In this document: in pieces, positions 1-11,400 of the stretch
How the letters are laid out: every line of letters starts with the position of its first letter
Numbering within the stretch: the first letter of the stretch is position 1
Assembly (NCBI GenBank): GCA_014529385.2
Contig: CM043944.1
Span: forward strand, 80,322,384-80,386,383
DNA length: 64,000 bases
Source of the DNA: Adiantum capillus-veneris
Taxonomy: Eukaryota; Streptophyta; Polypodiopsida; Polypodiales; Pteridaceae
Direction of reading: 5' to 3'
Made by a program: the position numbers and the translations under genes
Notes under the pieces: generated by a model
The model's database searches: none
What the model was told of the DNA's origin: nothing
Seen by the model: the letters and a program-made list of their open reading frames with translations, nothing else

Positions 1-999
1 ATGGAGAAAGAAGGAAACCAAAACAAACCATATACAACACACACACACACACACACACCTTCCGTATGTGCGTCAACACAAAATGCCCTTCAACCATTCA
101 ACACACACTCCTTAAGCAATCCCTTTAAACACTGCACAAACTCACATGCAAAGATTGACCTTCACCATATTAGTGCTCATATACTTCTAAGAAAAGCAAG
201 TGCAAAACCTCAAAACTCAAAACACCATAATGCACAAATACTTGACAACTCCTTTCCTTTCCCAAAAGAAGAGACTACTTACACACATAAGGCGGCATGC
301 ATAGAGAACTCTTCTCCATCTATGCAGCCCCAAGGCTTACTTACACACAACATAAGGAGAAAAGCCAAGAAAATAGACACCATGGTGCACAAAAACTTTC
401 TCAACAAACAAGCAACCCAATGAGCACAAAATATGAGAAGCTGCCAAGATATGCTTACCAATTTTACATGCGTTTAGAGCAAAAGTGTGACGACGACACC
501 CCAATTGCAACAATTTGTTGATCAAACCATGAGATAGATCATTGAACTTGATATCCTTGCTCTCATATAGAATCTAAAATCCTTATTTAGGGATGAGTAT
601 GGTAAGAGAAATATTTGCAAGAGAATGGTAGCAATAACATATTGATGCTCTCTCTATGGTGCCGCTTATGATAGCGAGCTTAGGAAATGGATAGGGAGAC
701 AAGAGGAGAGAGAGATTAGGGCTTCCCTAACCTTAGAGGAGCTTATTTGCAGCAATGTAGTAGGTGTGTGTATTTTTGTGCTTGCCAAAGGGCCTTTTTA
801 TAGCTGTACAAGACCTTGGGTTAGGTTAAACTTGACTAGGGTAGGTAATTAACCATAGTTAGGTTCCCTTTTTAGGTTCCCTTTTGACCATTCCTTCAAT
901 TATGCAAATAAGGGACTTATTTTTTCATTAAAAATAGCCTTTTAAGTCATGGAGGCTCCATAAGGGTTGACAATGTATGTGGGCCCCACCATGATGTCC
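1..999. other. non-coding stretch, no supported gene
   Basis: A frame is open from base 1 to 423, but its product is low-complexity (His/Thr/Lys/Asn rich, starting in a CA microsatellite at about 36-58) and shows no domain. I see no gene, RNA or element end here. The stretch leads into the left arm of the long inverted repeat. Confidence 0.5.
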
Positions 1000-1895
1000 C
1001 TCCAGTGGCTCCTGCAGAGTGTCCCCATCCTGTTTGTTGTGTCTCTGGAAGCATCTTGAGTCCACCCCTCCACATGCAACTGGTTTTCAACTCCCCATTG
1101 GTATTTTAGAATGTTGGAGAAGTCAAGAAAACTTTTCATCTTTGTGGTTTACCTGATTGTAACTTTGACTTGCAGTAACAGTGTCCGCAGCACCTTGTTT
1201 TCACCATAACTTTCTGCCTGTAACTCAGAATTGGGTGCTGTAAAAGGAAAAGTTGACCTTCTCAAAGTGTTTAAGCTGATTTTGGAGTGTTCCTCAAGTA
1301 TACCCACCAGCTAAGGCGTTCAAGATGCATCCAAAACACCTTTTGAACCAAGTCTCCTTGTAGGGGGCCCTTTAGCATGCATCCAAGGTGTAGCATGCTT
1401 TTTTCAAAAGAGAATACACTTTAAACAAATGAGGTAAGCTCCAATAAAGTTTGATTTATTGGGGATATACATTATATTTAAGATTTGTTGACCAACACAA
1501 GTAAATGATCCAAGAGTTGGGTCACATAGTGGTGGGGAAGGGAAGGCCTACAAGGTTAACCCTACCCTTGAGAGAAGATGGGTAAGACAAGTGCCCATAA
1601 ATTATTTATTTACAAATTATGGGATGTAGATAGCTATTTAAATTAGTAAAGGTAATTAGTTAAAAGAATATGCAGTAAAAAAACTAGGAGAGTAGAATTA
1701 AGTTTACTATTTACATTTAGCATGAAGAGAGAAATATGATGTAAATGCATAAAGATCTAAGAAGGGTAAGGTGTTTGTATGGAAAAAGGTTATTACGGAA
1801 AGAGAGAATGAACACTAGGTTAAAACTTTGATAAAAAATATATACATTTGAATAGAAATGTAGTTCAAATGCAAGGTTACCATTTAACGCTACTC
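1000..1895 (+). repeat. left arm of ~0.9-kb inverted repeat
   Basis: This block reappears as its reverse complement at 57491-58385 with high identity, well over 90% by eye over about 890 bp. Homology ends sharply at the CATTTAACGCTACTC end (1895) and fades at the other end near 1000. No coding frame, terminal inverted repeat or TG...CA boundary is obvious. It may be a solo LTR, an untranslated part of a large retroelement, or a non-autonomous repeat. The family is not recognised. Confidence 0.8.
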
Positions 1896-2721
1896 ATAAG
1901 GTACTTAGATCATTTTTGTAAAAAGAACTTCTATCATAATCAAGTTTTAAGCTGCCGTCAACTCTGTGTGGGAGAGAAAGAGAGAGAGGGTGCGCTTCAT
2001 CCTGGTGCTACTCCCTACTTGTTCATCACATTGGAGAACTGACAACACCATCGTGCTAGGCTCGGTGAGAGATACCCAACAACGCCAAGCATTTTATGCG
2101 GAACGGAGCGAATGCGCTCGTGCGTCTATGAGCCCTTTGTGGTTGTAAGTGTATCAAACGATGTCTCTTTTCTGCTTGCAAGTAGTCATTAGAATCGTGG
2201 CGACATAAGCTATGCATAGACACTCATAGATTTCAGTTTTGGGCACTTTCAAAATTCTGCTCTGTCTTCATACGCGTTTTCCGCAGATTGGTTTTGAGTG
2301 TAGAGGCTTAGGGATAGGTGTATCCTCATGAGGGGATGGTGTTCCTTAAGTTTCGTACAATTCTAGTATGGTTTAGTGAGTTTCCTTCCGTTTGTGTGTA
2401 TGTGGGTTGGGTGCTGTAGTTGAGAGCAGTGAGATTCTAGATTGTGGATTAATTAGCCTTCCAGAGTGTTGTATGTGTGGGATGGTCTCAGCCTGACACG
2501 CTAAAGATATTTCCTCTTTGCGCCTATCATGTCATCTATGTGCTTGATTGAAATTATGTTGATCCAGGTTGTGTTGCATGCACTTTATGGTGGTGGTGTG
2601 ATTCGCTCCCGCAACAATTGCCTACCTTTGAGTCGAGGTCTGAGTGGCAATGGCCCATGAACATAACTTTCCTTAAGCCACAAACAAAAGAAGTGTACAA
2701 CACCCTTATGGTCTTGAGTGA
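1896..2721. other. non-coding stretch
   Basis: Short open frames around 1966-2148 and 2554-2841 have no recognisable content. The sequence is unique within the window. Confidence 0.4.
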
Positions 2722-3108
2722 TTGGTTTCTGTCCCTGAACAAGCCATAGGGCAAGCAATGGAGGAAATCAAGATGGGTGACGATCGCGAAGAACATATGA
2801 TTCTTCACAATGCACGAACAACTAGTGAGGATCTCCCTCACTTACTCAAGGAGTGCCTAGGATCTATGGCCAAAATCAAGATGGGTGACGATTGCAAAGA
2901 ACATCTGATTCTTCATGATGCACAAACGTCTAGTGAGGATCTCCCTCACTTACTCAAGGAGTGCTTGGGGATCTATGGCCTAGCAAGGAGGATTTGCAAA
3001 TGGGGCCAAAATACATGGAAGATAGGGTTCTTCAAGAATGGTCTCTTCCTGGGTGGGAATGTGTTCAAGATACAAGCACGTGCTACTTATCGGCGCACAA
3101 ATTATTAG
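2722..3108 (+). CDS. hypothetical ORF with duplicated 36-codon unit
   Basis: A 128-codon frame of unknown function. Residues about 15-50 and 51-86 are two in-frame copies of one 36-residue unit (108-bp DNA period, starting near 2767 and 2875). The shared core is KMGDD..EH.ILH.A.T, followed by an identical SEDLPHLLKECLG. Downstream, the overlapping frame at 2961-3143 looks equally protein-like (EDLQMGPKYMEDRVLQEW), so a frameshift near 2970 may have broken a longer protein. No motif of a known family is visible, and a decayed transposon gene is as likely as a host gene. Confidence 0.3.
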   Translation: MVSVPEQAIGQAMEEIKMGDDREEHMILHNARTTSEDLPHLLKECLGSMAKIKMGDDCKEHLILHDAQTSSEDLPHLLKECLGIYGLARRICKWGQNTWKIGFFKNGLFLGGNVFKIQARATYRRTNY

Positions 3109-3588
3109 ATTTGGCTACTTCACAAATAGGTGCCGAAGGCTAGGAACGGTTGGATCTTTGACAATGCCCTGATAACAACTAGGTTCATGGAGATTATACA
3201 AGAAAGAAGGTTGCACCATTGGGAAACGGATGAACTCTGATGAGTGGAACAAGGCAATTGGTGCTTCAATGACTGGTTAGTATTTGGATCCTTGCTCGGG
3301 TTGAGATTTTCTCTATGTTCAGCCAAGTTTCTCTCTAGTCTCCTTTTCAGTATCATGGGGTGCCTAGAGTGTACTCAAGTCGAGGTTTAGGATTCTTGAT
3401 ACAATCAGGGTTTGGCATATTCTTTAAACGGTTTAAAATTGCAACATCCAGGTAGATTTCAAGCTTTCTTTGTGGGAAACCATAATAACTTTACACTTTT
3501 TTAGTATAAATATCGCTAAATGCTTCAAATTGGACCCTAAAACCTGAAAACTACTTTGTTTAAGAAAAAAGCTTTTGAAAGTGTGAGT

Positions 3589-3590
3589 AA

Positions 3591-3621
<31 letters not shown>

Positions 3622-3649
3622 AGGGGGGGGGGGGGGGGGGGGGGGGGGG
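3589..3649. repeat. (GT)n followed by a 27-nt G run
   Basis: GT dinucleotides at about 3590-3618 lead directly into an uninterrupted G tract at 3623-3649. Such a tract can form G-quadruplex structure and its exact length is prone to sequencing error. Confidence 0.9.
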
Positions 3650-4457
3650 ATTGCAAACAAGATGAATTTGGGAATTATGAACGGGGGATATGTATGTGTG
3701 GCTCAATTAAGGCTCAAATGCCTTCATTAATGGAGTGGACGGCGGGTGTCAATGGCAGTGTTGGCATGTGTTGCAGTATTATGCGAGTGCAAAAGCTGGA
3801 CCCAATGATTTTTGGCGATGAAGAGCATAGTTGCAAAGGCGACGTGCATTGTGAGGGCTTGAAGGGGGAGGCTCCGACTTGCCATGCTGGTAGAGCACTA
3901 CCTCCGCAATGCTAAAGGTAGTGCTCAAATTTAACTTCACCTTATTATAGCTAGTATATGACCCGGGTGTTGCTGTGGTGGCCAAGAGAAAACCTATCTT
4001 TTTGGCATCCACATTGCGTATCCACTTTTTTGGATAGCAAGCTCCCACACCATTCTCCCCATGATGACATGGCTAGCGCTATAGTACGTAGATAACCTCC
4101 ACCCATCCCCACAACCCTCTCTCCATGTTTTGAGTTCAAGTACGTTGCATGGAATCTCTCTCTCTCTCTCTCTCTCTTTTCCCTCCCCCCCATAGGGTAG
4201 CACACGATATGATGCACCATCCCATGCTGGGAGTGTAGGGTTGGTTCCAAGAGTGCAGGGATCAGCTCCTTGTGTAGCATGGATGGCTCACGTGAGCAGT
4301 GGCCATGCTCACATAGGATAAGCACAGTGTATGGATAAAGTTCTCATAATGAGATACTACTCTCTAGAATCCAAATGAATGCCATGCATGTATCTCACTC
4401 TGCCCCAAAGGCGCATACACACACACATGCTTCTATTGATGTGTCTCCATGTTTGCA

Positions 4458-4512
<55 letters not shown>

Positions 4513-4549
4513 CAAATTAGACTTGGAGTTTTATGCAATACTTGCTTGT
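3650..4549. other. non-coding stretch with CT microsatellites
   Basis: CT arrays lie at about 4151-4178 and 4460-4508. The long antisense frames here (for example 3951-4325) come from the microsatellites and have no domain. The 5 bp immediately before 4550 (CTTGT) would be the left target duplication of the older gypsy element. Confidence 0.45.
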
Positions 4550-4744
4550 TGTTAACTATCACAGACACCCTATCACCTTTGATAGACACATATTATTTAT
4601 TTGATTGAGTCATGCGTGGGGCTTGTCGGTCTAATAGGTGTGTAGGTGATTGCCGATTAGGAGGTGCACCACTTATCTTATTTTTATAATGGTTTTTGCA
4701 ACGACCGGTCATTGTGGGTTCCCATGTGTGAATGGGTCAAACTC

Positions 4745-4753
4745 TTATAAAAG
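4745..4753 (+). promoter_or_regulatory. TATA box in older LTR
   Basis: TATAAAAGG, at the position corresponding to the TATA box of the younger element's LTR. It would drive plus-strand transcription of the older element. Confidence 0.6.
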
Positions 4754-4851
4754 GTCCATTTGACCCAAAATTCCTCGTTCTGGGAGGTGTAATCTAAGAA
4801 GTGCTCTTGCTCCATCTCTGTCTCCTTCTCCTTCGTGTGCTCACGTGTGTA

Positions 4852-4883
<32 letters not shown>

Positions 4884-5068
4884 CTTGAGAGAGAGAGAGA
4901 GAGATCAAGCATTGCGACGGCATCGACGGCCGCGAGGTGGTTGAGCAAGACATTGGCGGTGGCTCCTTCTTCTTCACAGCAAAGGATCCTTCACGACAGA
5001 AGCATTGAGCGGTGAGTGACACACCATTGTTTCTTTGAGCTTGCTAGGACTGTCTAGTGGTGTGCTTG

Positions 5069-5073
5069 CAGCC
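5069..5073. repeat. target site duplication CAGCC (left)
   Basis: CAGCC directly precedes the 3' LTR of the younger gypsy element and is repeated at 21157-21161 right after the other LTR. The duplicated site lies inside the older element's 5' LTR. Confidence 0.9.
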
Positions 5074-5664
5074 TGTGCGCTCCTTGCCGCACTGTCGAAG
5101 CAAGGGACTTGCAGATACACCGTGTGCGAGCCACAAATGGCTCCAAGCACACAACAAGACTAATCTAGCAAGCTCAAGAGAGGGCAATGGTGTGTCACTC
5201 ACCGCTCTATGCTCCTGCCGTGGAGGATTCCTTGCCGCGATGAAGAAGAAGCTGCAGTCGTGCCGCGCTCAACCGCTTCACCGCCGTCGTGCCTTCGTAA
5301 TGCTCGATCGCACACACACTCTCCCTCTCTCTCTCTCTCTCTCTCACATACACACACACACGAGGAGGTGAAGAAGAAGAAGATGGAGATGGACATGGAG
5401 CAAGAGCACTCTTCTATTGCACAAATGAGAGAATGAGTGAATTTTAGGTTTAGTTGGCTTTTATATGAGCTCACCCCATTCACACTTGGGCGCCCATGCT
5501 TAGCCAACTAATCCCTTGAATATCCCAGTTAGAGTGCGCCTCTCATCGGCGATTGCTCTTACCCTTTTCCTATTGATCCGACAAGCCCGGTACCTGACTC
5601 TACCAAATACATAATACATGTCCGTCGTAGGTGATGGGGTGTCCGTGAGCCGTGAGGGTTAACA
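5074..5664 (-). repeat. 3' LTR of younger gypsy element
   Basis: On the minus strand it begins TGTTAACCC and ends GAGCGCACA, so it has TG...CA termini. It is about 97% like 20558-21156 by eye, differing mainly in the CT/CA microsatellite at about 5327-5361 and scattered substitutions. A minus-strand TATA box lies at 5458-5466. Confidence 0.95.
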
Positions 5665-5678
5665 TGCCCCCCTTCCTG
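5665..5678 (-). promoter_or_regulatory. polypurine tract (plus-strand DNA primer)
   Basis: Read on the minus strand, AGGAAGGGGGGCA directly abuts the 3' LTR start TGTTAACCC. This is the expected place for the primer of second-strand synthesis. Confidence 0.85.
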
Positions 5679-7037
5679 ATGTAGATTCCGTCCTCGGAAG
5701 CGATTGAGTTGACGCTCGTTCGTCGAGGTGGAAGAGCATTTGAGATGAATGTCCTTAGCCTTCTTCAGTCACTGCAAAATCAAACAACATTGGCACAGTA
5801 ATTGCATTTTCATAAGTGATTAAAAAGCATATGCAATTTTAGGTAGACAAATTGATTGGTAAAAGAATTTCAAACAATTTGTCAGCAATGAACATTAAAT
5901 TGCAAGGTAATCAAATGCATAAACAGATGTAAAGGTAAAAAATTAAAAAGTCTGGGGTCGCTAATTTGACGGTCGAAAGGCACTAGAGATCGAATATTAA
6001 TACCATGGGTAAGCTTCTTAATTTTCTGTGGTCAATTAAGTTATTTAATCGCGAGAGCCAAGTATTCATGTTCGAGGGCTGACTAGAGGCTATATCTAGA
6101 AGACCTTGTAGTTAAGCTACCATAAAAGGAATTTCTCATGAAATCATCGCCTGACTGATTATTTTTTTCTATGACCCCCCAAAGTCTTTTCACAGTGATT
6201 CAATTTTGATGTGTGTGCTTATTTTGTATGCCTTGGGTTTTTTGCTTTTCAAGTAAAAGCGCCCATACTGGGAACCTCTAGGGCTCTAGTACCATAGGCA
6301 ATACATGTGAGTGAAGTACCAAATCAAGCTGAGATTTCTCTTCCAGCTTAAGATTTTACAGTGTGGCACTTTGATTTTTTGTTTGTTCATTTTCAACATT
6401 TTAATTTTGTAACTTAAGGGGGTCATATAACACTGATACACCTCCCCAGGCTCATCACTCTAGTAAACTCCCTTTATAATACTTAAGCTAAAGGTCAATA
6501 GGGTCAAGCCCACTAGAAAGCCCTAGTACATTTCACATAATGTTGCCTAAATCGGATTAAGAACCTAAGTAACCATTAATTATTAGGAAGGCATTCCCCA
6601 TGGTATTAAGAGAAGATTTCTAACACCTAACTTGGTCAAACTAGTTTGTCGGACTGCTTGATTTTTAAACCTAGACAAGTGATTATGACAAAAAATTACA
6701 TTGAATTAAATGTTTGATACTAAGCAAATGCGGTGAATATTAGGCTACCAATCACAATTAAAGCTGACAATCATAGATGCAAAAAAGATAAGGGGCAATG
6801 CTAATGGACAAGAAACACCTGTTTGTGTCGATGGTCACGCTTGATTTGAAGAGTGAGTCGAGATAAAGATTCCATGAAGGTCCAAATCCTACCAATAGCA
6901 ACACGCTCCTGTACACACTAGGAAACAAAAGGAATACCTCCAGGAGGTACATTAGTGGAAAAAGGTACTAACACTTATTGAACACAACAAAAAACATTAG
7001 GAACCCTAACCTAATTATTTGCACTCACCCTAGAGAG
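5679..7037 (-). other. long 3' non-coding region of younger gypsy
   Basis: AT-rich sequence between the downstream ORF and the polypurine tract. No ORF over 65 codons has recognisable content. It belongs to the internal region of the gypsy element. Confidence 0.6.
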
Positions 7038-7460
7038 TCAAGGGAATAGGATATTGTAGAGGTTGGGGGGAAACCCTAAGGCTAAACCCCTATCCTCGTC
7101 GTCAAGATAAAAAAAGTCATCATCCATGAGACCATATGTGCCATCCGTGTAGTCGTGTAAATTTTCTTCTTCATCATAGGTACCCATGTTTACTAAGAAG
7201 GTCACTAGACGCCTATAGTCATCTTGGTCAAAAGGGTAGGCTTGTGCAATGGGAGAAACGCTCTCTGCTAAGTATGGATCAGACGTGGTCAAGAGACGTA
7301 TCAGCCATTCTAACTCCTCAAAATTCCTCTCACATGCTAGCGTACCTATCAAATCCCATTCACATGCAAGCACTGGAAAGACCATGTGAAATATTTGTGA
7401 AAAGTAACAAGGGTACCTCTCACCCAAGGCAGGAGTGGATGACTCTAGCGTACTAGCCAT
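7038..7460 (-). CDS. downstream accessory ORF of gypsy element, unknown function
   Basis: An acidic ~140-residue frame starting at an ATG at 7460 (the open frame extends to 7496 without ATG). It lies between the pol tail and the 3' LTR, the place where Athila-type elements carry an env-like or accessory ORF. I see no membrane segment or signal peptide. The C-terminal half is rich in Asp/Glu/Tyr (MDDDFFYLDDEDRG). It could be a remnant of an accessory protein or chance coding; no family is recognised. Confidence 0.35.
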   Translation of the reverse strand: MASTLESSTPALGERYPCYFSQIFHMVFPVLACEWDLIGTLACERNFEELEWLIRLLTTSDPYLAESVSPIAQAYPFDQDDYRRLVTFLVNMGTYDEEENLHDYTDGTYGLMDDDFFYLDDEDRGLALGFPPNLYNILFP

Positions 7461-7684
7461 ATCTGTACATGCAAATAGATGATGGTTAGAGTGCAAATAT
7501 TACAAGGGTCGTGTTCTTGTGCATAATTTGTTTTTATGATTTGTGTTATGGCTCTTGCTCTTTTACTTTTTTATCTTGTTTTTGTGAGTATAAGGCTTTA
7601 TATATACATTCCCTAAGATCGGAGATTAAGAGGTCAGGGAGAAAGGTTGAGAGGGAAGCAAGTGAATGATGGATGTCCACAAAC

Positions 7685-7702
7685 ACTCCCCCCTTCCTTG
7701 GG
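7685..7702 (-). promoter_or_regulatory. internal polypurine tract
   Basis: On the minus strand AAGGAAGGGGGGAGTG follows just after the stop of the pol tail. It shares the decamer GGAAGGGGGG with the true polypurine tract at 5665-5678. It could be an extra plus-strand primer or the relic of an earlier element end. Confidence 0.5.
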
Positions 7703-7706
7703 TAGA

Positions 7707-8447
7707 TCATACCATTTGAAATGATGTCGTCACCCTTTGAAACCAATTGTTCCAGTTGGTAATAGGTGAGGATTTTTGCCAGTAGTTTTCTATTACCCTA
7801 GGTGCCTCGTCAAGTTGCAAGGGTGGTAAGGTACTCTCCCAGGATCGAACTTGAAGTGGTTCATCAAGTGATTCTTGAACACTGGGAGGTGTGAATTCTT
7901 TTGTAGCTTCATGGAGGTCCACTACTATAGATTGAGGCTGTGTAGAAGCTTTTACCTTTATGGATGTATTACATGAGGAGCTAGAAGCTTCATGGAACTG
8001 CCCCCTTCCTGAGCTAGGTGGAATAAATTGGTTTTGCCTTGGAGCCCAAACTAGCTCTGGACTAGGTGTGTAGCATTCTGTGATCTTTCCCTTCCCACGG
8101 TCTGCCATTGGCTTTAGCGTTACACTGTTTGACTCATATGGGTTTGTTGTCAATAGGGAAGGACACATTTTGCGTTTAGGTACCCAAATTTGCTCATTTC
8201 CATCATAGTAGCCTTGGGCTTCTAATAGTTGTTTTGGAATCCATCGTGATTTGGTCTTGACTCTCCTAGGGCGCGCTCTTGGTTTTCCCAGGAAATTTTT
8301 TCTTGGAATGGATGGGAGGGTTGAGGTAGTTGGAAGTAAGGCTTTGGGGACCCATTGATATGTACTCTTAGGTCGTGCAGGTTGAGTACTTGCAATATTA
8401 CTGCTTGCTGCAACTACAAGTGTTGAAGTGCTAGGTTCATGGGTAGC
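7707..8447 (-). CDS. C-terminal tail of gypsy polyprotein after in-frame TGA
   Basis: After the TGA at 8450-8448 the same frame stays open for 246 codons to the stop at 7709-7707. That is very unlikely by chance and marks a continuation of pol. The tail is basic then Ser/Pro-rich, with recurring tryptophan motifs (YQWVPKALL, RWIPKQLLEAQGYY, QIWVPKRK, LVWAPRQ). A similar QVWVAK...IWIVKK pattern occurs in the partial frame at 63710-64000. Function is unknown; a nucleic-acid-binding extension is possible. Confidence 0.6.
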   Translation of the reverse strand, partial: ATHEPSTSTLVVAASSNIASTQPARPKSTYQWVPKALLPTTSTLPSIPRKNFLGKPRARPRRVKTKSRWIPKQLLEAQGYYDGNEQIWVPKRKMCPSLLTTNPYESNSVTLKPMADRGKGKITECYTPSPELVWAPRQNQFIPPSSGRGQFHEASSSSCNTSIKVKASTQPQSIVVDLHEATKEFTPPSVQESLDEPLQVRSWESTLPPLQLDEAPRVIENYWQKSSPITNWNNWFQRVTTSFQMV

Positions 8448-11400
8448 TCACAAAGACGAGTTAACCACCTTGGCTTGTGAATGTTGGAAATCCTTCAACT
8501 TTGCTATAGTTTGCAACGTAGGTGACTTTGCTTGAATGATGGGGGTAAGAGTCGGTGGTCGCGTCGTGACACTAACAGTATCCCAATCAATAGTGCATTT
8601 GGTTTCCAACATCCAAGTGCGCCCCAGGTTTACGTTGCCTTCCATAGCTCCCGCAGGCATGACTAGAAACCTCTGCACTATGCTTCCATTGTCATAGACA
8701 ACAGGGGTCTGAAGGACTCCAGGAATAGCAGTTTTCTTTTTATTAATGCCCTTGACTTGCATCGTACTCGGGGATAGGGTCGGTTTCCCTAATTGACACC
8801 AAAATCCATAGGATAACAAATTGTGTTTAGCTCCCGTATCTAATAAGGCATTGTATAGTACTTTCCCATAGGGGCTATTTAGCTCAATTGGGTATCTTAG
8901 GGGTGGCTCAGATTCTAATGAGTCGTCATCTGTGTCCTCGAAAAATACTTGTGTGATTCCCAGATTAGCCTCTCGTTGGCGTCTAAGACGTTGTTGTCGT
9001 TCTCGAGCCTCAACTCTTGCTTGGATTTTTTTAAGCTCTGCTTGTTCCTTGGAAGCCTTCTTTTGATGGATGGCTTGCAACTCTTCGTGGCTTAGAGGAT
9101 CATAATATCTTTTGAATTTACTCCCATTAAGGAATCCAATGGTTTCAACTCCATCTAGAGTCTCCACACGAATGGTACCTTGCGGGGTAATTTCACACAC
9201 TCGATATGGTCCCTTACCAGCGTATTTCAATTTCTTCTTTTCATTACGTACCCCGTACATAAGAACTTTATCACCAACCTTGATGTCTTTATCCTTTAAA
9301 TGGCTATCAAACCACTTCTTTCTCCTATCCTTCTCCACTAGAGCATTTCGCACAGCTAATTGCCTCTCTTCATCTAGCCTTTCCAGGATATATAATCGCT
9401 CCACTAAGGGGTTACCATCCCAACCTTCTTGAGAAGCTACTCGAAGACTAGGAATGACAAACTCCCATGGCATAACTGCTTCTTGGACATACACCATCTT
9501 AAACGGTGTGCAATTAATAGCAACTTTATACGCAGTACGATAAGCCCATAAAGCTGATGTAAGCTTTAGGTCCCAATCAGTGCGATGAGCCTCGACTGTC
9601 TTTGTCAAAATGGAGATGAGAGTTTTATTGGTACTCTCAGCTTGGCCATTTGATTGGGGATAATAGGGTGTAGACTTGTGGTGAGATATCATGAAGTTTG
9701 ATGTGAGTTCTTTATTTACTTCATTTATAAAATGAGTTCCATTGTCACTCACAAGTTCAAAGGGGCATCCAAAACGTGTGATAATGTTCTCAAAGAGGAA
9801 CTTAGCTGTTGTTTTTGCATCCCTCTTTTGTGTTGCTTTTGCTTCAGCCCATTTGGTTACATAGTCGGTAGCCACAATGATGTATCGTGATTGCGTGTTA
9901 CGTGCAGCCGGACTAATCGGTCCTACAAAGTCTAAGCCCCACTTTTCAAATGGTTGGGTTACCTTGACGGGATGTAGAGGCATCCTATCCCTTCTTTGTG
10001 GCTTGTTGAAGCTTTGGCATTCATCACATCCCTTTGCAAAAAGTGATGCATCCTTAAACAGAGTGGGCCACCAATAGCCTGACTGTAAGATCTTTCGGGC
10101 AGTCAAGTTTCCTGAAAAGTGACCACCAGCTACACCCATGTGTGCCTCTTGTAGAATATATAAATACTCATCCTCGCAGGCATAGCGTCTAAGAACATCT
10201 TTTCCTCTCTTATAGAGAGTTCCAGCCAGTAAGCAATAGGGTTCGCATTCCTTGATTAATTTTTGAGCTATATCTTTTCGCAGTTCTTTGGGTGGAAAAC
10301 CATTAACTAAGAAGTTAACAATCTTTTCACTCCATTCAGGCATTGTCTCAACAATGAACAAAGGAGTATCAGGCAATTCATCATCAACCCCCGTAGGAGC
10401 TTCGCCATTAGGGATACGAGATAAATGATCCGCCATGACATGTTTCCTCCCAGGCCTCACAACAGCGGTGAAGTCAAACTCAAGAAGAATTAACAACCAT
10501 CGTGTAATTCGACCTGTGGAACACGACTTGTTTACCAAATATAGCAATGCTTGATGATCAACATAAAACACAAACTTGGTAGCAAGAAGGTAATAGCGAA
10601 ATTTCGTTACTGCGTAAATCATAGCTAGACCTTCGCGCTCTGTAGTAGTGTAGTTCATCTCGGCATCATTTAATTGGCGACTTGCAAAGCTAATAGGGTA
10701 GTCCAATTTATGTTCTCCTGGTTGAGTTAGAACACACCCAATAGCACAATTTGATGCATCAATATGCACATGAAAAGGTACATTCCAATCGGGTGTTCGC
10801 AGGATTGGAGCACTTGTTAGGGCCTTCTTTAATAACTCATAAGATTGATGACATTCTTCCGTCCAGTGAAACTCGATAAGAAGATTGTACAATGGACGCG
10901 CTATCTCGGCAAAGTTTAAAATAAATCTTCGATAATAACCAACATGGCCTATAAATCTTTGAACTCCTTTATAGTTCGTAGGTGGTGGCAAATCGGCAAT
11001 GGATTTAATCTTACTCTCATCTGTGGATATCCCGTTCTTGGACACTATATGCCCTAGAATGACTCCATGCTTAACCCAAAATTGGCATTTGAAAGGGTTC
11101 AATGAGATGCGATAAAATCTGCACCTTTCAAATATTTTTCGTAGATATAACAAATGCTTCTCCCAAGAAGAATAAACACAAAGGTCGTCTAGGAAAGCTT
11201 CACAAAACTCCCTTAGAAATTCTTTAAACGCGGTGTTTATTAATCGTTGGAATGTAGCAGGGGCATTCGTTAAGCCAAAAGCCATAACACGAAATGCAAA
11301 CACTCCAAACTCTGTGATAAAAGCAGTTTTAGCTTGGTCCTCTAATGCAATTGTGATTTGATTGTAACTAGAGTACCCATCTAAAAAGCTATAAGCCTCC

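Larger units (their letters stand above)
4550..5073 (+). mobile_element. older gypsy element: 5' LTR, left portion
   Basis: The sequence starts TGTTAACTATCACAGACACCC and aligns throughout with the reverse complement of the younger element's LTR, including a TATAAAAGG box at 4745-4753. It breaks at CAGCC (5069-5073), where the younger element is inserted, and resumes at 21162. The rejoined LTR is about 589 bp (524 + 65), matching the 591 and 599 bp of the younger element's LTRs. Orientation is plus, so the two elements are antiparallel relatives. Confidence 0.85.

Noticed and set aside
1-423. 140-codon open frame at the left edge
   Set aside because: Low-complexity, microsatellite-derived, no domain and no supporting context.
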